The notes under the pieces: model-generated
Seen by the model: only the letters and a program-made list of their open reading frames with translations
What the model was told of the DNA's origin: nothing
Databases searched by the model: none
Position numbers and translations under genes: made by a program
Part shown: positions 47,765 to 60,894 of the stretch, in pieces
How positions within the stretch are numbered: position 1 is the stretch's first letter
Layout: each line of letters opens with the position of its first letter
DNA from: Anisus vortex
Taxonomy: Eukaryota; Mollusca; Gastropoda; Planorbidae
NCBI GenBank assembly: GCA_949126835.1
Contig: OX421499.1
Span: 24,711,990-24,775,989 of the forward strand
Length of the DNA: 64,000 bases
Direction of reading: 5' to 3'

Positions 47765-47953
47765 CATTGCTGTTGCTAGGGATTTGGGGGCCCGGGGGGC
47801 TTGGCCTCTTTAGGGGCCCCTGCATTTTGACATTCGACATTATGACATGAGAAAAAAACAATTCGGACACTCCTTTGGGGGCCCCTTTCAAGTAGGGACC
47901 CGGGGGGAATCTCGAATTCGGACCCCCCTCCCCCCACCCTAGCTACACCACTG
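47765..47953. mobile_element. hAT MITE, 189 bp
   Basis: Right end CCCTAGCTACACCACTG is the approximate complement of the left end CATTGCTGTTGCTAGGG. The exact 8-bp duplication ATGGTTAG is at 47757-47764 and 47954-47961. The interior is rich in GGGGGCCC tracts. Confidence 0.85.
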
Positions 47954-50901
47954 ATGGTTAGTGGAGCAGCGTTTACTATTTTCCGAGGTCGCTGTTACAA
48001 GGGTATCAGTAGCTAGGTAAACTCAGGGAAACCCTCCATACCCGGGAACACTAGTAAAAACATGATGGTTATACAAACACACTCACACACAGCGCTCACA
48101 CAAAGTGACTTTCTTATGTATCTAATCTAAGAATTCATTGTAGCTGTTTTCAAAACTAGACCACTTAAACTAATTTAAAATGAACTAATAGCTTACAATA
48201 TTCAAAAGATTCTACTCTCGTAAAGAAGAAAAACGTAATCTTGTTTCTCTTTATCTGAATTTTACGTGGGAAGAAAAACAAAAACCTGGCCACTTCCCAT
48301 GTTGCAATTGTCTCACGTGATTAGATAGTTAATTTAAATAAAATAATTAGATTTGACTAGGTTCACTTTTTGCCAGGGAGTCGAGGAGATTACATTTCAA
48401 GATGAATTATGTAAGAAGTTTGATATTTTCCCTACATTCTTATACATTGCTTATAGAAAACTCTTTTTGGGACCATTAGTTAATTCAATCTGTTTACATT
48501 ATTGCTCTGACCAAAGAATTATTTATGTTCATATTAATGATATTCATACGGATCGTGGTGAAGTAAACATATAGGTGTCTTCCTACTAGTCAACCAGGCT
48601 TCAGAATCCTCTTTTCACTAGAAGTCATAAGCATACAAATATATAGTGGGTGTAAAAGAAATAGAAATAACACAGAAATACTAATCGGAATCAAATTAAA
48701 ATACCGAAAGTAAACATATTAAAATTTGAAATGGTAAACAAGGCGAAAAGAAAATTAATATTAGTTTGTACAAACTTTTTTCTACTTTTGCCTTGATACA
48801 CTGTTGATAGATAAGAAAATTTTTTCATTTCGTGCCCACGTTTTTTGCTAAGTGTGATTACATGTAGAATATTTAAATTAGAATGACTACAATTTGACTC
48901 GGTAGAACCATGACATCTATACAAAATAGTCCCAAGTGGACGAAGTGTAGATTATATTATGTTGGACGTAGGTATTTCAAAATTCGCTTTATATAGACTA
49001 CGCATGTCCCAAACATCATGCCTCGAACAGGATCATCACTATTTCTCTTCTAGAATCTAGAAAAACTCTGCCGCTATCATAGGTATTAAATGGGGATATT
49101 CACCGAATAATCTTCCGACTTCTGTGAAGCAAGCCATTTTTCGCATTAGTTTTGAACAGGTAGAGCAATGTATGTGCATGGCAGAGAAATCTTACATCTT
49201 TGTATCAACTTTATATTATTATATATGTTTACACAGGGTTAGTGAAGCAGTGTTCACCAATTTCAGGATTTGTGATCAAAGTACAATCAAAGCCCAGCAT
49301 CCTTTTATTTCCCCTTAACAAACATACACTTATATAGGATATCTACTTTCAAACAAAAGTTAATTAATAATCAGTTTCTAGCAATACACACACACATTAA
49401 TTAATACACAGAAACAAAACCCTAAGACTATAATTCAAACGCTTTGAACCACCGAATCACGTTGACTGTGATAACACAAGAAAGATAGAAAATGAAACAC
49501 CATAGTTTCATTACTTTATCTACCAGTAAATTTGATTAAAAAAACAACAACTGCGGTATTAATAAAGAACCAGGTAAACAACCAGACGGTTTTTTTTCTT
49601 TTGTAAGATACAGAACAAAAACATTGTTACGTGAAACTCACTTTTTAAAATGGTCAACGGTTAAATTAAGAATATTTGCAATTTGTAATGCTATATCAAA
49701 GACTATGGCCTTTGGTTATATTGATTAAAATGCATCAGGCTGATTAAAAATGTTTCTATTTCGATAAACAATGTAGTCGAAAAAATAACGTCGAAAAGAA
49801 TTTTTTATTGACAGTGTGCTTTTTAAAATGAATTTTTCATTTTTTTTTTAGGTGTTCTTATATTTGTGGTCAATGCCCAGGAAATACAAAATGTATGTTA
49901 AAAATATAGAACTGTGCTCGCAACGCTCACCAATGTCTATCAAAAGTGACAATGTTGTGAGGAAGGGGTTGACAATGCTTTAAAATACAGGGATTCAATT
50001 TTACTTCTGTTTATTCTTCGTGGAATTTTACGAAAAACCAGGATTTTTAACAATTTTTGGGATTTTATTTTCTAAAAAAATTAAATGGCTTTCCATGTCG
50101 TATTAAAAAATAAACAAGTCAATAATGTATGTGATGTTTGATTTATAAAACTTTTTAAATTAGAAGGATAAGAATATTATTTTTGATTGTTTGATTCAAG
50201 TCTAAATTTAGGCATTAGTGTTATTAGTGAAAGCCTACTCGCCCACTCAGTCTTCTCCTGGCCCACTGGCGCCAGAGATCTCCACTAGTCTCGGTCTTCT
50301 GCAGCTCGAGAGGCTGTTTATAAGTTCAGGCCTCTAGCCTTCAGGCCCTCTCCACTGTTATACTCCATGTTTCCAAAGGTGTTTCTTTGGACCTTTTCCC
50401 CTGGGGGCTCTATCTCAGGACTGTCCTGGGGAGGGAGTTAACTGACATACTTCAGACATCTCCCATCCATCTCGAATATTCAAATATATCAAAATATATC
50501 GGTATTCGTAAAAAATTTATATCGAAAATACTATTTGGTAAAAAGGATCGGTATTGCAACCTCTAATCAAAACTTTTTTTTTTCAGGACAAACTTAAAAA
50601 TCATTTTGCGTAGATTGGGTAAACCCCTATGTTAATTTGGCATACATGGTAAAAAGTAAATCTTAGGGCCCACAGGGGGTGGGCTGCTTTATCCAGGTGA
50701 AACCATGTGGCTAACTCCACTCTTGAAAAGGAAAGGTAGTGAAGTAGGAACATTTTGGACTTTATAAAAGTGACCAAAAAGCAGAAAAGGTGTTTACAAA
50801 ACACACTGATAGCAAAACAAAACAACAACAAAAAAAAAACAATTTTAAAAAAACATATATAAAAAAATAAATACAAAAATACAAAAATAAATATTCAACA
50901 G

Positions 50902-52757
50902 ATGAAAATATTGGCGACCCTGCTGTCAGCAGTGGTCCTATCATCGGCAGTCTCCCCGGACGCAAAGACTCGCCATTCTGCGCTGACTCTACACCAAGAT
51001 TACAGTGTTGGGGCCGACTTATGCAAGGTATGCATCGACTTCACAGGACAGGCCATCAATGAACTATTAAACATTATTCTAAGTGAGTAAACCAACCGTT
51101 TACATTGTAATGTGATGCAATAAGTAGTACGTTTGAAACGTTTTCTTAAACTCACTTAAACATACTATAAATCTTATTGCACTGAGAGATGGACGTATAC
51201 ATCTCTAAGTGTACAGAGTATTAACTTTGATGTATCGAGTATAGTGTTAAGTCTCCGAAGCGATCAATGGAAAATTGGTTACCCCAGGCTCATCCAGTCT
51301 AAAACTGGAATGAAGGTTGCACACATCAATGATCGACCCCAGCAAAGTATGCCCCGATGGTGCAATCTATTGTTAAACTCCAATAAGAGGAATTGTTCAG
51401 ATCTACGAGGGCGCTACCATGTGTGGGGATTTGTGGCCATACCCCTCGGCTTTTATTCAAATCGTACCAACTTCCAGAACCCGTTTTACTGTTTGTCACT
51501 CAGAAATCTATAGACAGTATTATATAAGATAAGATAAGACTTCGACTATAAAGAGATTAAATCGAAAAACCCGTCTGGCGATGGTATTTACAATAACAGA
51601 CATGGTTTTTGCATAAGATACATATCCAGCGGCATGTGTGGCAAGTAAGAATAGTTACTTTCAATACCATTACTTTTCACAATGTGAAAGGATCCGTCCG
51701 AAAATCTGACAGGAGGAAGACTCATTCAAATTTGGGAAAAAAGTTCTATTAATATCTCTAATAATCAGTCTTAAAAATAAAATCAATTTTCCGTCTTTTT
51801 ATGTGTCACGTGCAGATATGGGTGTCGTCGGTACCTGTGGAGACGTATGCAGCCTTCTTGAGCAGAAGACCGGAAGTCAAGTACTGGGTGTCGTATGCAA
51901 TCTTCTTTGTGATTACGTTGGCATCAAAGAATTCATTAATCTAGTAGAGAAGTGAGTTTAGCTTTTCTTCCTTATTTGTTTTTTAAACTTAAAAAAAATT
52001 TGATTCTGGAATTAGCAGTACTGCTAGAGATTTGAAAAAAAAGGCATATTCCTTATACATGGCCTAGTAAATATCAATTCTCTTTCTGGCCTTCAGTCAT
52101 GGAGAAGCGATGCATGGACTAGTCTGGAGAACCTGATTTACTTCTTTCTTCTCTGGTGATGGGGGTGGGGGAGAGGGGGGCTTTGGGTCATGGAATAGGG
52201 CTGTGTAAACTGGTCTGGATAACATGATTTAATTGGAAATGTAATTTAAAAAAAAAATGTTTTATGAGCATCAAGTGTATCAGACAATATGTGAAAGGAA
52301 TAGATTAGAAGATTTTTTTTTTTACCATTTAGTGTTAGCATAACAACCTGTTGCAATGCTCAGATAAATATAAGGACAAAAACACTTTACTTATCCCTTA
52401 TGCGAGAGCAAATGCATATAAGTACTCTTTCTTCCCTAGTGGCATTCGGGAATGAAATGGGTTTCATGAACAGACAAGGAAAATTAGTAACTTAATATTA
52501 TTTAAAACATTAATAAAAATGCAAGACTAGACTCGGATCACGGATGAGTGTAGGACGCAAAAGTCTTCTTTATAGAAGGAGCGTTTGTGATTTATAAGAT
52601 AATATAGTATGATATGAATACATTTCAAAAATCGTACTTTCCAGGGCTGACCTTGACCCCATCTACCTGTGCGAGCTTCTAAAGACATGCCCAATATTTG
52701 ACGGAGGTGATGCCACCATCACCCTGTTTGCCGTGAACCCAAACAGTGGACCCCAGG
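50902..52757 (+). CDS. Secreted saposin B-like protein (5' part)
   Basis: Three exons in frame: 50902-51082, 51816-51951 and 52645-52757, 143 residues to the last donor. Residues 1-18 (MKILATLLSAVVLSSAVS) are a signal peptide. Paired cysteines C41/C44, C68/C72, C88/C92 and C115/C121 lie in predicted helices, a SapB-type lipid-binding fold with eight rather than the usual six cysteines. After the fold, ATITLFAVNPNSGPQ begins a C-terminal extension like that of countin-like saposin proteins. The last exon ends in a GTATGT donor at phase 1; the next exon was not found before the window end, so the gene either spans the palindrome or is cut by it. Role (lipid transfer, membrane lysis or signalling) is not determined. 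Confidence 0.8.
52350..52610 (+). mobile_element. LINE 3' fragment
   Basis: AATGCTCAGATAAATATAAG, TTATGCGAGAGCAAATGC and GGCATTCGGGAATG match the 8,440 copy. It lies in the second intron of the saposin-like gene and stops 35 bp before exon 3. Confidence 0.65.
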
Positions 52758-53163
52758 GTATGTATAGTACTACGTAGTGAAAGCACTGACTACCGCGACT
52801 ATGGTATTGACTAGGCTACATAGATGCTGCTCACACCAACACACATACTGAAATAGAAGGCCCATAGAGAAACTAAAAAATGATCCTTGTTAAATATGAT
52901 TGTTTTTATTAGAAACGGAAAGGAAGTTTGTATAATTAAATTGCCTATAATTAAATCTGGTAGAAATAATATATATATAGTAGGCCTACAGATAATGTAG
53001 ATGGCAAATATATTTTTGTCAGTTTAAAAGTAAAAAAAAAAAAAGTTCGTAAATTTTCCATGATTTGTATATCAACTTAGCTTGTTTCACAGCAGCTATA
53101 ACAAAACAAAAAGTGGGTGGCGAATAGTTGCATAATTATAATCCTATACTATAATACGAGTTA
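52758..53163. other. Intron or flank of the saposin-like gene
   Basis: A/T-rich, with TAGTAGGCCTACAG near 52,980. No exon recognised. Confidence 0.5.
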
Positions 53164-53220
53164 AAATTGTATGTATCCTATACTATAATACGAGTTAAAA
53201 TTGTATGTATATATATATAG
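53164..53220. repeat. Direct repeat spacer before unit A
   Basis: A 36-bp segment beginning CCTATACTATAATACGAG occurs twice in a row (starting about 53,142 and 53,178) before a short TA run. The same segment stands between the later 3-kb units. Confidence 0.85.
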
Positions 53221-53629
53221 TACCAGGTGACCGATCATTCGATCGGTAATAAAGAGCAGGCGCTTGTACCTTAACATATTGTGTATGTAAAACAACAGTG
53301 CATATATTTTAAAAATACTTCTTTACCAGACCAATAAATTGTATTTGTCTTTTTTCTTTTTTCTACTATGAATAACATGGGCTTTAAATTCTAACAGTCG
53401 AAGTAGATTTTTATTTGAGCAGTCTAATATCTAGATTTTGCCCGATAACCCCCCCCCCAAAAAAAAAACAAAACAAACAACAACAACAAAAAAACAACAG
53501 CTTAATCTCATTTTAAACCAAAAAAAAAACATGCAGGCTAGAGTTGTCAGTTTTAAATCCAACAGAAATATATGTCATTTATGTCATTAAATCGCCAGGC
53601 TACAACGAATACATAAAAGTACTGCGCGT

Positions 53630-53995
53630 TTGTTTATGTGCAAGTCTAAAAGAGACTCGGGAGCTGCCCTTCTACGCTCGCTCCACTGGCTCCCCGTGAA
53701 AGCCAGAATTGAGTATAAAGAGGCGCTACTTTGCCATCAGTGCATTTTTAACAACGAGTTTCCGTCCTATCTCAAGGTACTAATCAGACCTTATGTCCCG
53801 CAAAGAACACTTCGTTATGCAAACTCATCGCTTCTGGAAGAGCCCCGTTTCTCTCTGACGACCGTTGGCCTTAGAGCCTTCTCAGTATCCGGTCCGAAGG
53901 TTTGGAATCAACTTCCCATTCAACTGAGGCGAACAAGCTCTACTGTTACTTTCAAAAAGAACTTAAAAACTCATTATTTCAATATTTACCTTTGA
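53630..53995 (+). pseudogene. LINE ORF2 C-terminal fragment (unit A)
   Basis: The open frame holds LHWLPVKARIEYKEALLCHQ, then PSYLK, PQRTLR, AFSVSGPKVWNQLP and FKKNLKTHYF. This is the conserved C-terminus of L2/CR1-type ORF2. It ends in a 3' tail GCGCTATACAATATTATTATT at about 54,178-54,205. Confidence 0.85.
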
Positions 53996-54264
53996 TAACA
54001 ATTAACATGCTTTAGAAACTTACTGTCTTATTTATGGGTTGGGTCGGTTAATGCTACATTTATTTGTTTTGTCTTTTTTTTAATCATCAATTTAGCTCTG
54101 TCACCTGGCCTAGGGTAATATCCGTATTCTCAGTTGTATGTTAAACGCGCTCAGAGCTTACATTATGTTTGTTGGCAGCGCTATACAATATTATTATTAT
54201 TATTATTATTTAAAAGACTGAAAATGAAAAGTTTAAATTTAAAATATCGTGAATTACGTTACAA

Positions 54265-54640
54265 TTTTTAGTTCTTCTACCCCTTCCCCTATTGGTGTAC
54301 GCTCGTTTGAATCTGTGGCGCCTTCACTGTGGAACGGCTTACCTGAGACACTGAAAAACTATGTGTCAAAAAAGGCATTCAAGAAGAATTTGAAGACTTT
54401 TCTTTTCAACTAAATTGATCAAATACACATCCATCAGTAAAAAACTTGTTTGAAACTATTTAAAAATATTATTGTCGTTTCGTGCCTCCGTCGTCCGAAA
54501 CCTTGTTTAAAACTATTTTAGAGTGTTATTGTCGTTTCGATTTTGTGAGCGCGCTGAGCATGCTTGCATTAGCATGGAGTGAGGCGCTATATAAATGCCC
54601 AATTAATTAATTAATTAACTTTAACAACTGTCAAACTTTC
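54265..54640 (+). pseudogene. Second LINE 3' end (unit A)
   Basis: The frame reads VAPSLWNGLPETLK and FKKNLKTFLFN then stop. The 3' tail is GGCGCTATATAAATGCCC followed by AATT repeats. Different LINE family from the one just upstream. Confidence 0.8.
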
Positions 54641-56667
54641 CCATAACATTATGTCAATTTTTTCAACTCCTTCCCTCAACCCATTCAAGCTAACAATGAG
54701 TTACGGCCGGCAAATATGTTTGATAGGAATTCAAAAGGTCTACGAATAAATGTAAATTGGGTAAAAAAAATAGGCATAGTCTAACTGGAGAATCGAACCC
54801 GGGTAGCACGCACAGCAGTCCTCTACGTTAACAACTTAGCTAGAGAAGGCACATGTCAGATGTGAAAAGCTATTAGACAGTATATAGAAGTAGGCCTAAA
54901 TAAGTCAGTGACACAATAGGGATCCGTGGGGACACAAACACGATCTTTTTATATATAGAGATTTTCAATGTTTTCAATGTATTATTCCAAGCATTGTTTG
55001 ACAAAAAAAGTAAAAAAATATAGTTTGGTGTTAACATTATCTAATATCCTCCATTTGTGTTACTATTTATAATAAACTATCGCGGCAAAATATAATATTA
55101 ATTAATTAAAACAATGGTAAAAACATTTTTATGATGTGTTTAATTTCTCTCCCCCCCCCCCCCGCCCCTCAATAAAACTAACAGTATATTACACTTCTGA
55201 CTATTGTTATAAGGAAAATACGAATATACTGAATTTACATCTTTTCTAGTTTACCAGATTTCGAATTGACAATGTTAACATATTCTAATATATCTTACTT
55301 TGGTAGGCCTTTATAAGCAAATCATACATATTTTTAATGAAACATTAATTGAATTTTTAAAAAAGTGGATAGGCCTACTAATACAGTGTTTATTATTTAC
55401 AGTGTAGAGTATACTGCTACATTGTATGCTATATACAGCGTAGTGTATACTGCTACAGTGAACACTATATACAGTGCAGTGTAATCTGCTACAGTGTACA
55501 CTATATACAGCTATTCATTGTTTAAACACAAAAAAAGTTTTAGAGGTGTTTTTTTTTTCAAAAAATGTCAGATAAAAGAAAGTTAAAAATAGACCTTTAG
55601 TTTGGTGAAACTTCATCTAATTCTGTTATTATTTAAACGGCAAACTATTATCTGACTATTAGATAATTCGTAAATATGTATTTGTTTTTCTTTTTTTTTA
55701 AATTTAATCTAAAATATATTGAAGTTTAGTCTAAAATATATTGAAGACGTTCTAATCTAAATAAGCCGCGAGGGCCGCATACTATCATTTGTCCGCCCGC
55801 GCGTTACCCACTGGCTGTAGTTTGGACACCCCTGCATTACATAAATTACACTTGGTCTTGCTTTAAATTATTTCTATCATCGGTGCGCAACAGTAGTTTA
55901 AACAAGAAATTAAACTTCTTTCTGCTGTAGTAAGCCTACGGGTATTCCCGAAACGTCATAACTGCGACGCAACAAAACACCACTCTTGAAAGCCGCACTA
56001 CATGTGGGTCGAGCAATGGCATGTTTTCACTGCCAAAATCAATATCTACGATAAATCTAATGTGTATTTTTGTTTAACGTCCATTTCCGATTTTTATTTG
56101 TGGGGCCGAAAAGCTGTAGATTTTTTTTTAGGTGAAACAAGTAGTGTATTTAAACATGAAGATAATCGTTAGAGCGCTTTTGAAGAAAATTTCCAGACAT
56201 ATATACACATATATATCCTATACTATAATACGAGTTAAAATTGTATGTATATATATATAGTACCAGGTGACCGATCATTCGATCGGTAATAAAGAGCAGG
56301 CGCTTGTACCTTAACATCATGTGTATGTAAAACAACAGTGCATAAATTTTAAAAATACTTCTTTACCAGACCAATAAATTGTATTTGTCTTTATTCTTTT
56401 TTTTTTCTACTATGAATAACATGGGCTTTAAATTCTAACAGTTGAAGCAGATTTTTATTTGTGCAGTCCAATATCTAGATTTTGCCCGATAGCTCTCCCC
56501 CCTCCCCCCAAAGAAATACAAAAACAAAAAAAACAACAGCTTAATCTCATTTTAAACCAAAAAAAAACATGCAGGCTAGAGTTGTCAGTTTTAAATCCAA
56601 CAGAAATATATGTCATTTATGTTATTAAATCGCCAGGCTACAACGAATACATAAAAGTACTGCGCGT

Positions 56668-56961
56668 TTGTTTATGTGCAAGTCTAAAAGAGACTCGGGA
56701 ACTGCCCTTCTACTCTCGCTCCACTGGCTCCCCGTGAAAGCCAGAATTGAGTATAAAGTGGCGCTACTTTGCCATCAGTGCATTTTTAATAACGAGTTTC
56801 CGTCCTATCTCAAGGCACCAATCAGACCTTATGTCCCGCAAAGAACACTTCGTTCTGCAAACTCATCGCTTCTGGAAGAGCCCCGTTTCTCTCTGACGAC
56901 CGTTGGCCTTAGAGCTTTCTTAGTATCCGGTCCGAAGGTGTGGAATCAAATTCCCATTTAA
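56668..56961 (+). pseudogene. LINE ORF2 C-terminal fragment (unit B)
   Basis: Copy of the unit A fragment; a substitution creates an early stop after KVWNQIPI. Confidence 0.85.
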
Positions 56962-57299
56962 CTGAGGCGAACAAGCTCTACTGTTACTTTCAAACAGAAC
57001 TTAAAAACTCATTATTTCAAAATTTACCTTAGATAACATTTAACATGCTTTTGAAACTTACTGTCTTATTTATGGGTTGGGTCGGTTAATGCTACATTTA
57101 TTTGTTTTGTCTTTTTTTTAATCATTAATTTAGCTCTTTCTCCTGGCCTAGTGTAATATCCGTATTCTTAGTTGTATGTTAAACGCGCTCTGAGCTTACA
57201 TTATGTTTGTTGGCAGCGCTATACAAATATTATTATTATTATTTAAAAGACTGAAAATGAAAAGTTTAAATTTAAAATATCGTGAATTACGTTACAAGT

Positions 57300-57665
57300 T
57301 TTAGTTCTTCTACCCCTTCCCCTATTGGTGTACGCTCGTTTGAATCTGTGGCGCCTTCACTGTGGAACGGCTTACCTGAGACACTGAAAAACTCTGTGTC
57401 AAAAAAGGCTTTCAAGAAGAATTTGAAGAATTTTCTTTTCAACTAAGCTAATTAAGTACACATCCATTAGTAAAAATTTTGTTTGAAACTATTTTAAAAT
57501 GTTATTGTCGTTTCGTGCCTCCATCGGCCGAAACCTTTTTTAAAACTATTTTAGAGTGTTATTGTCGTTTCGATTTTGTGAGCGCGGTGAGCATGCTTTT
57601 ATTAGCATGGAGTGAGGCGCTATATAAATGACCAATTAATTAATTAATTAATTAACTTTAACAAC
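57300..57665 (+). pseudogene. Second LINE 3' end (unit B)
   Basis: Matches the unit A copy: SLWNGLPETLK, then the GGCGCTATATAAATG tail and AATT repeats. Confidence 0.8.
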
Positions 57666-59355
57666 TGTCAAACTTTCCTATAAAATTATGTCAACTTTTT
57701 TAACTCCCTCCCTCAAACCATTCAAGCTAACAATGAGTTACGGCCGGCAAATATGTTTGATAGGAATTAAAAAGGTCTACGAATAAATGTAAATCGGGTA
57801 AAAAAAATAGGCATAGTCTAACTGAAGAATCGAACCCGCTCGCACGCACAGCAGTCCTCTACGTTAACAACTTAGCTAGAGAAGGCACATGTCAGATGTG
57901 AAAAGCTATTAGACAGTATATAGGACTAGGCCTAAATAAGTTAGTGACACAAACTCACAAATTGACCAATGGGGATCCGTGGGGACACAAACACGATCTT
58001 TTTATATATAGAGATTTTCAATGTTTTCAATGTATTATTCAAAACATTGTTTGACAAAAAAAGTAAAAAAATATAGTTTGGTGTTAACATTATCTAATAT
58101 CCTCCATTTGTGTTACTATTTATAATAAACTATCGCGGCAAAATATAATATTTATTAATTAAAACAATGGTATGATAAACATTTTTTATTTTTTTATTTT
58201 GAGCATTAAACTTAAATACTAAATAATTAAAGGTGAAATTTATGTTATTCATTGAAAAGACTGCAAATGAAAAGATCATAATATATATAGGCTTCGTTAG
58301 ATGATGTGTTTAATTTCTCCCCCCCCCCCCCGCCCCTCAATAAAAATAACAGTATATTACACTTCTGACTATTGTTATAAGGAAAATACGAATTTACATC
58401 TTTTCTAGTTTACCAGATTTCGAATTGACATTGTTAACATATTCTAATATATCTTACTTTGGTAGGCCTTTATAAGCAAATCATACATATTTTTAATGAA
58501 ACATTCATTGAATTTTTTAAAAAGTGGATACTAATACAGTGTTTATTATTTACAGTGTAGAGTATACTGCTACATTGTATGCTATATACAGCGTAGTTTA
58601 TACTGCTACAGTGAACACTATATACAGTGCAGTGTAATCTGCTACAGTGTACACTATATACAGCTATTCATTGTTTAAACACAAAAAAAGTTTTAGAGGT
58701 GTTTTTTTTTCAAAAAATGTCAGATAAAAGAAAGTTAAAATAGACCTTTAGTTTGGTGAAACTTCATCTAATTCTGTTATTTTTTAAACGGCAAACTATT
58801 ATCTGACTATTAGATAATTCGTAAATATGTATTTGTTTTTCTTTTTTTTAAAATTTAATCTAAAATATATTGAAGTTTAATCTAAAATATATTGAAGACG
58901 TTCTAATCTAAATAAGCCGCGAGGGCCGCATACTATCATTTGTCGGCCCGCGCGTTACCCACTGGCTGTAGTTTGGACACCCCTGCATTACATACATTAC
59001 ACTTGGTCTTTCTTTAAATTATTTCTATCATCGGTGCGCAACAGTAGTTTAAACAAGAAATTAAACTTCTTTCTGCTGTAGTAAGCCTACGGGTATTCCC
59101 GAAACGTCATAACTGCGACGCAACAAAACACCGCTCTTGAAAGCCGCACTACATGTGGGTCGAGCAATGGCATGTTTTCACGGCCAAAATCAATATCTAC
59201 GATAAATCTAATGTGTATTTTTGTTTAACGTCCATTTCCGATTTTTATTTGTGTGGCCGAAAAGCTGTAGATTTTTTTTTAGGTGAAACAAGTAGTGCAT
59301 TAAAACATGAAGATAATCGTTAGAGCGCTTTTGAAGAAAATTTCCAGACATATAT

Positions 59356-59360
<5 letters not shown>

Positions 59361-59396
<36 letters not shown>

Positions 59397-59430
59397 CATA
59401 CAATTTTAACTCGTATTATAGTATAGGATA
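59361..59430. repeat. (TA)n and inverted spacer at the palindrome centre
   Basis: A TA run from 59,360 to about 59,391, then ACATACATACAATTTTAACT, the reverse complement of the spacer between A and B. Sequence on the left is mirrored on the right beyond this point. Confidence 0.9.
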
Positions 59431-60894
59431 TGTGTATATATGTCTGGAAATTTTCTTCAAAAGCGCTCTAACGATTATCTTCATGTTTTAATGCACTACT
59501 TGTTTCACCTAAAAAAAAATCTACAGATTTTCGGCCCCACAAATAAAAATCGGAAATGGACGTTAAACAAAAATACACATTAGATTTATCGTAGATATTG
59601 ATTTTGGCCGTGAAAACATGCCCTTGCTCGACCCACATGTAGTGCGGCTTTCAAGAGCGGTGTTTTGTTGCGTCGCAGTTATGACGTTTCGGGAATACCC
59701 GTAGGCTTACTACAGCAGAAAGAAGTTTAATTTCTTGTTTAAACTACTGTTGCGCACCGATGATAGAAATAATTTAAAGCAAGACCAAGTGTAATTTATG
59801 TAATGCAGGGGTGTCCAAACTACAGCCAGTGGGTAACGCGCGGGCGGACAAATGATAGTATGCGGCCCTCGCGGCTTATTTAGATTTGAACGTCTACCAA
59901 TATATTTTAGATTAAACTTCAATATATTTTAGATTAAATTTAAAAAAAAAGAAAACAAATACATATTTACGAATTATCTAATAGTGAGATAATAGTTTGC
60001 CGTTTAAATAATAACAGAATTAGAAGAACTTTCACCAAACTAAAGGTCTATTTGTAACTTTCTTTTATCTGACATTTTTTGAAAAAAAAACACCTCTAAA
60101 ACTTTTTTTGTGTTTAAACAATGAATAGCTGTATATAGTGTACACTGTAGCAGATTACACTGCACTGTATATAGTGTTCACTGTAGCAGTATACACTACG
60201 CTGTATATAGCATACAACGTAGCAGTATACTCTACACTGTAAATAATAAACACTGTTTTAGTATTCACTTTTTTAAAAATTCAATTAATGTTTCATTAAA
60301 AATGTGTATGATTTGCTTATAAAGGCCTACCAAAGTAAGATATATTAGAATATGTTAACATTGTCAATTCGAAATCTGGTAAACTAGAAAAGATGTAAAT
60401 TCAGTATATTCGTATTTTCCTTATAACAATAGTCAGAAGTGTAATATACTGTTAGTTTTATTGAGGGGCGGGGGGGGGGGGGGAGAAATTAAACACATTA
60501 TCTAACGAAGCCTACATATATTATGATCTTTTCATTTGCAGTCTTTTCAATGAATAACATAATTTTACCTTTAATTATTTAGTATTTAAGTTTAATGCTC
60601 AAAATTAAAAAAAAAAATGTTTATCATACCATTGTTTTAATTAATCAATATTATATTTTACCGCGATAGTTTATTATAAATAGTAACACAAATGGAGGAT
60701 ATTAAATAATGTTAACACCAAACTATATTTTTTTACTTTTTTCGTAAAACAATGTTTGGAATAATACATTGAAAACATTGAAAATCTCTATATATAAAAA
60801 GATCGTGTTTGTGTCCCCACGGATCCCTATTGTGTCACTGACTTTTTTAGGCCTAGTCCTATATACTGTCTAATAGCTTTTCACATCTGACATG

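Larger units (their letters stand above)
45733..50901. other. Intergenic between LamG/PAN gene and saposin-like gene
   Basis: Contains two SINE copies, a short SINE-like remnant near 47,990-48,050, one hAT MITE and many short frames with no splice or domain support. 50,220-50,470 looks like eroded retroelement sequence, not assignable. The promoter of the LamG/PAN gene should lie just above 45,732. Confidence 0.5.
53221..56208 (+). repeat. 3-kb repeat unit A (forward)
   Basis: Starts TACCAGGTGACC followed by the hairpin ACCGATC-ATTC-GATCGGT, and ends TTCCAGACATATATACACA. Contains two LINE 3' ends, a tRNA-like relic (about 54,780-54,840), a four-fold degenerate block ATACAGTG...CTGCTACA (55,397-55,515) and a single hAT terminus (GGACACCCCTG near 55,830). 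It lacks about 130 bp present in B and C near its 55,120 position. Confidence 0.9.
56261..59360 (+). repeat. 3-kb repeat unit B (forward)
   Basis: Same order and ends as unit A, in the same orientation. Retains the segment around 58,160-58,310 that A lost. The copies differ by scattered substitutions and small indels. Confidence 0.9.

Noticed and set aside
48353..48574. 73-codon plus-strand frame
   Set aside because: No start context, domain, splice support or repeat relation; likely chance in A/T-rich DNA.
50220..50470. C/T-rich segment resembling a retroelement coding end on the minus strand
   Set aside because: Frames are broken and no family motif is firm enough to call.
51244..51513. 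89-codon frame between saposin exons
   Set aside because: No recognised domain, and the flanking exons join in phase without it; treated as intron.
54780..54840. Possible tRNA gene (minus strand) and its copies near 57,830 and 60,900
   Set aside because: A and B boxes are recognisable but the anticodon stem does not pair and copies are part of a repeat unit.
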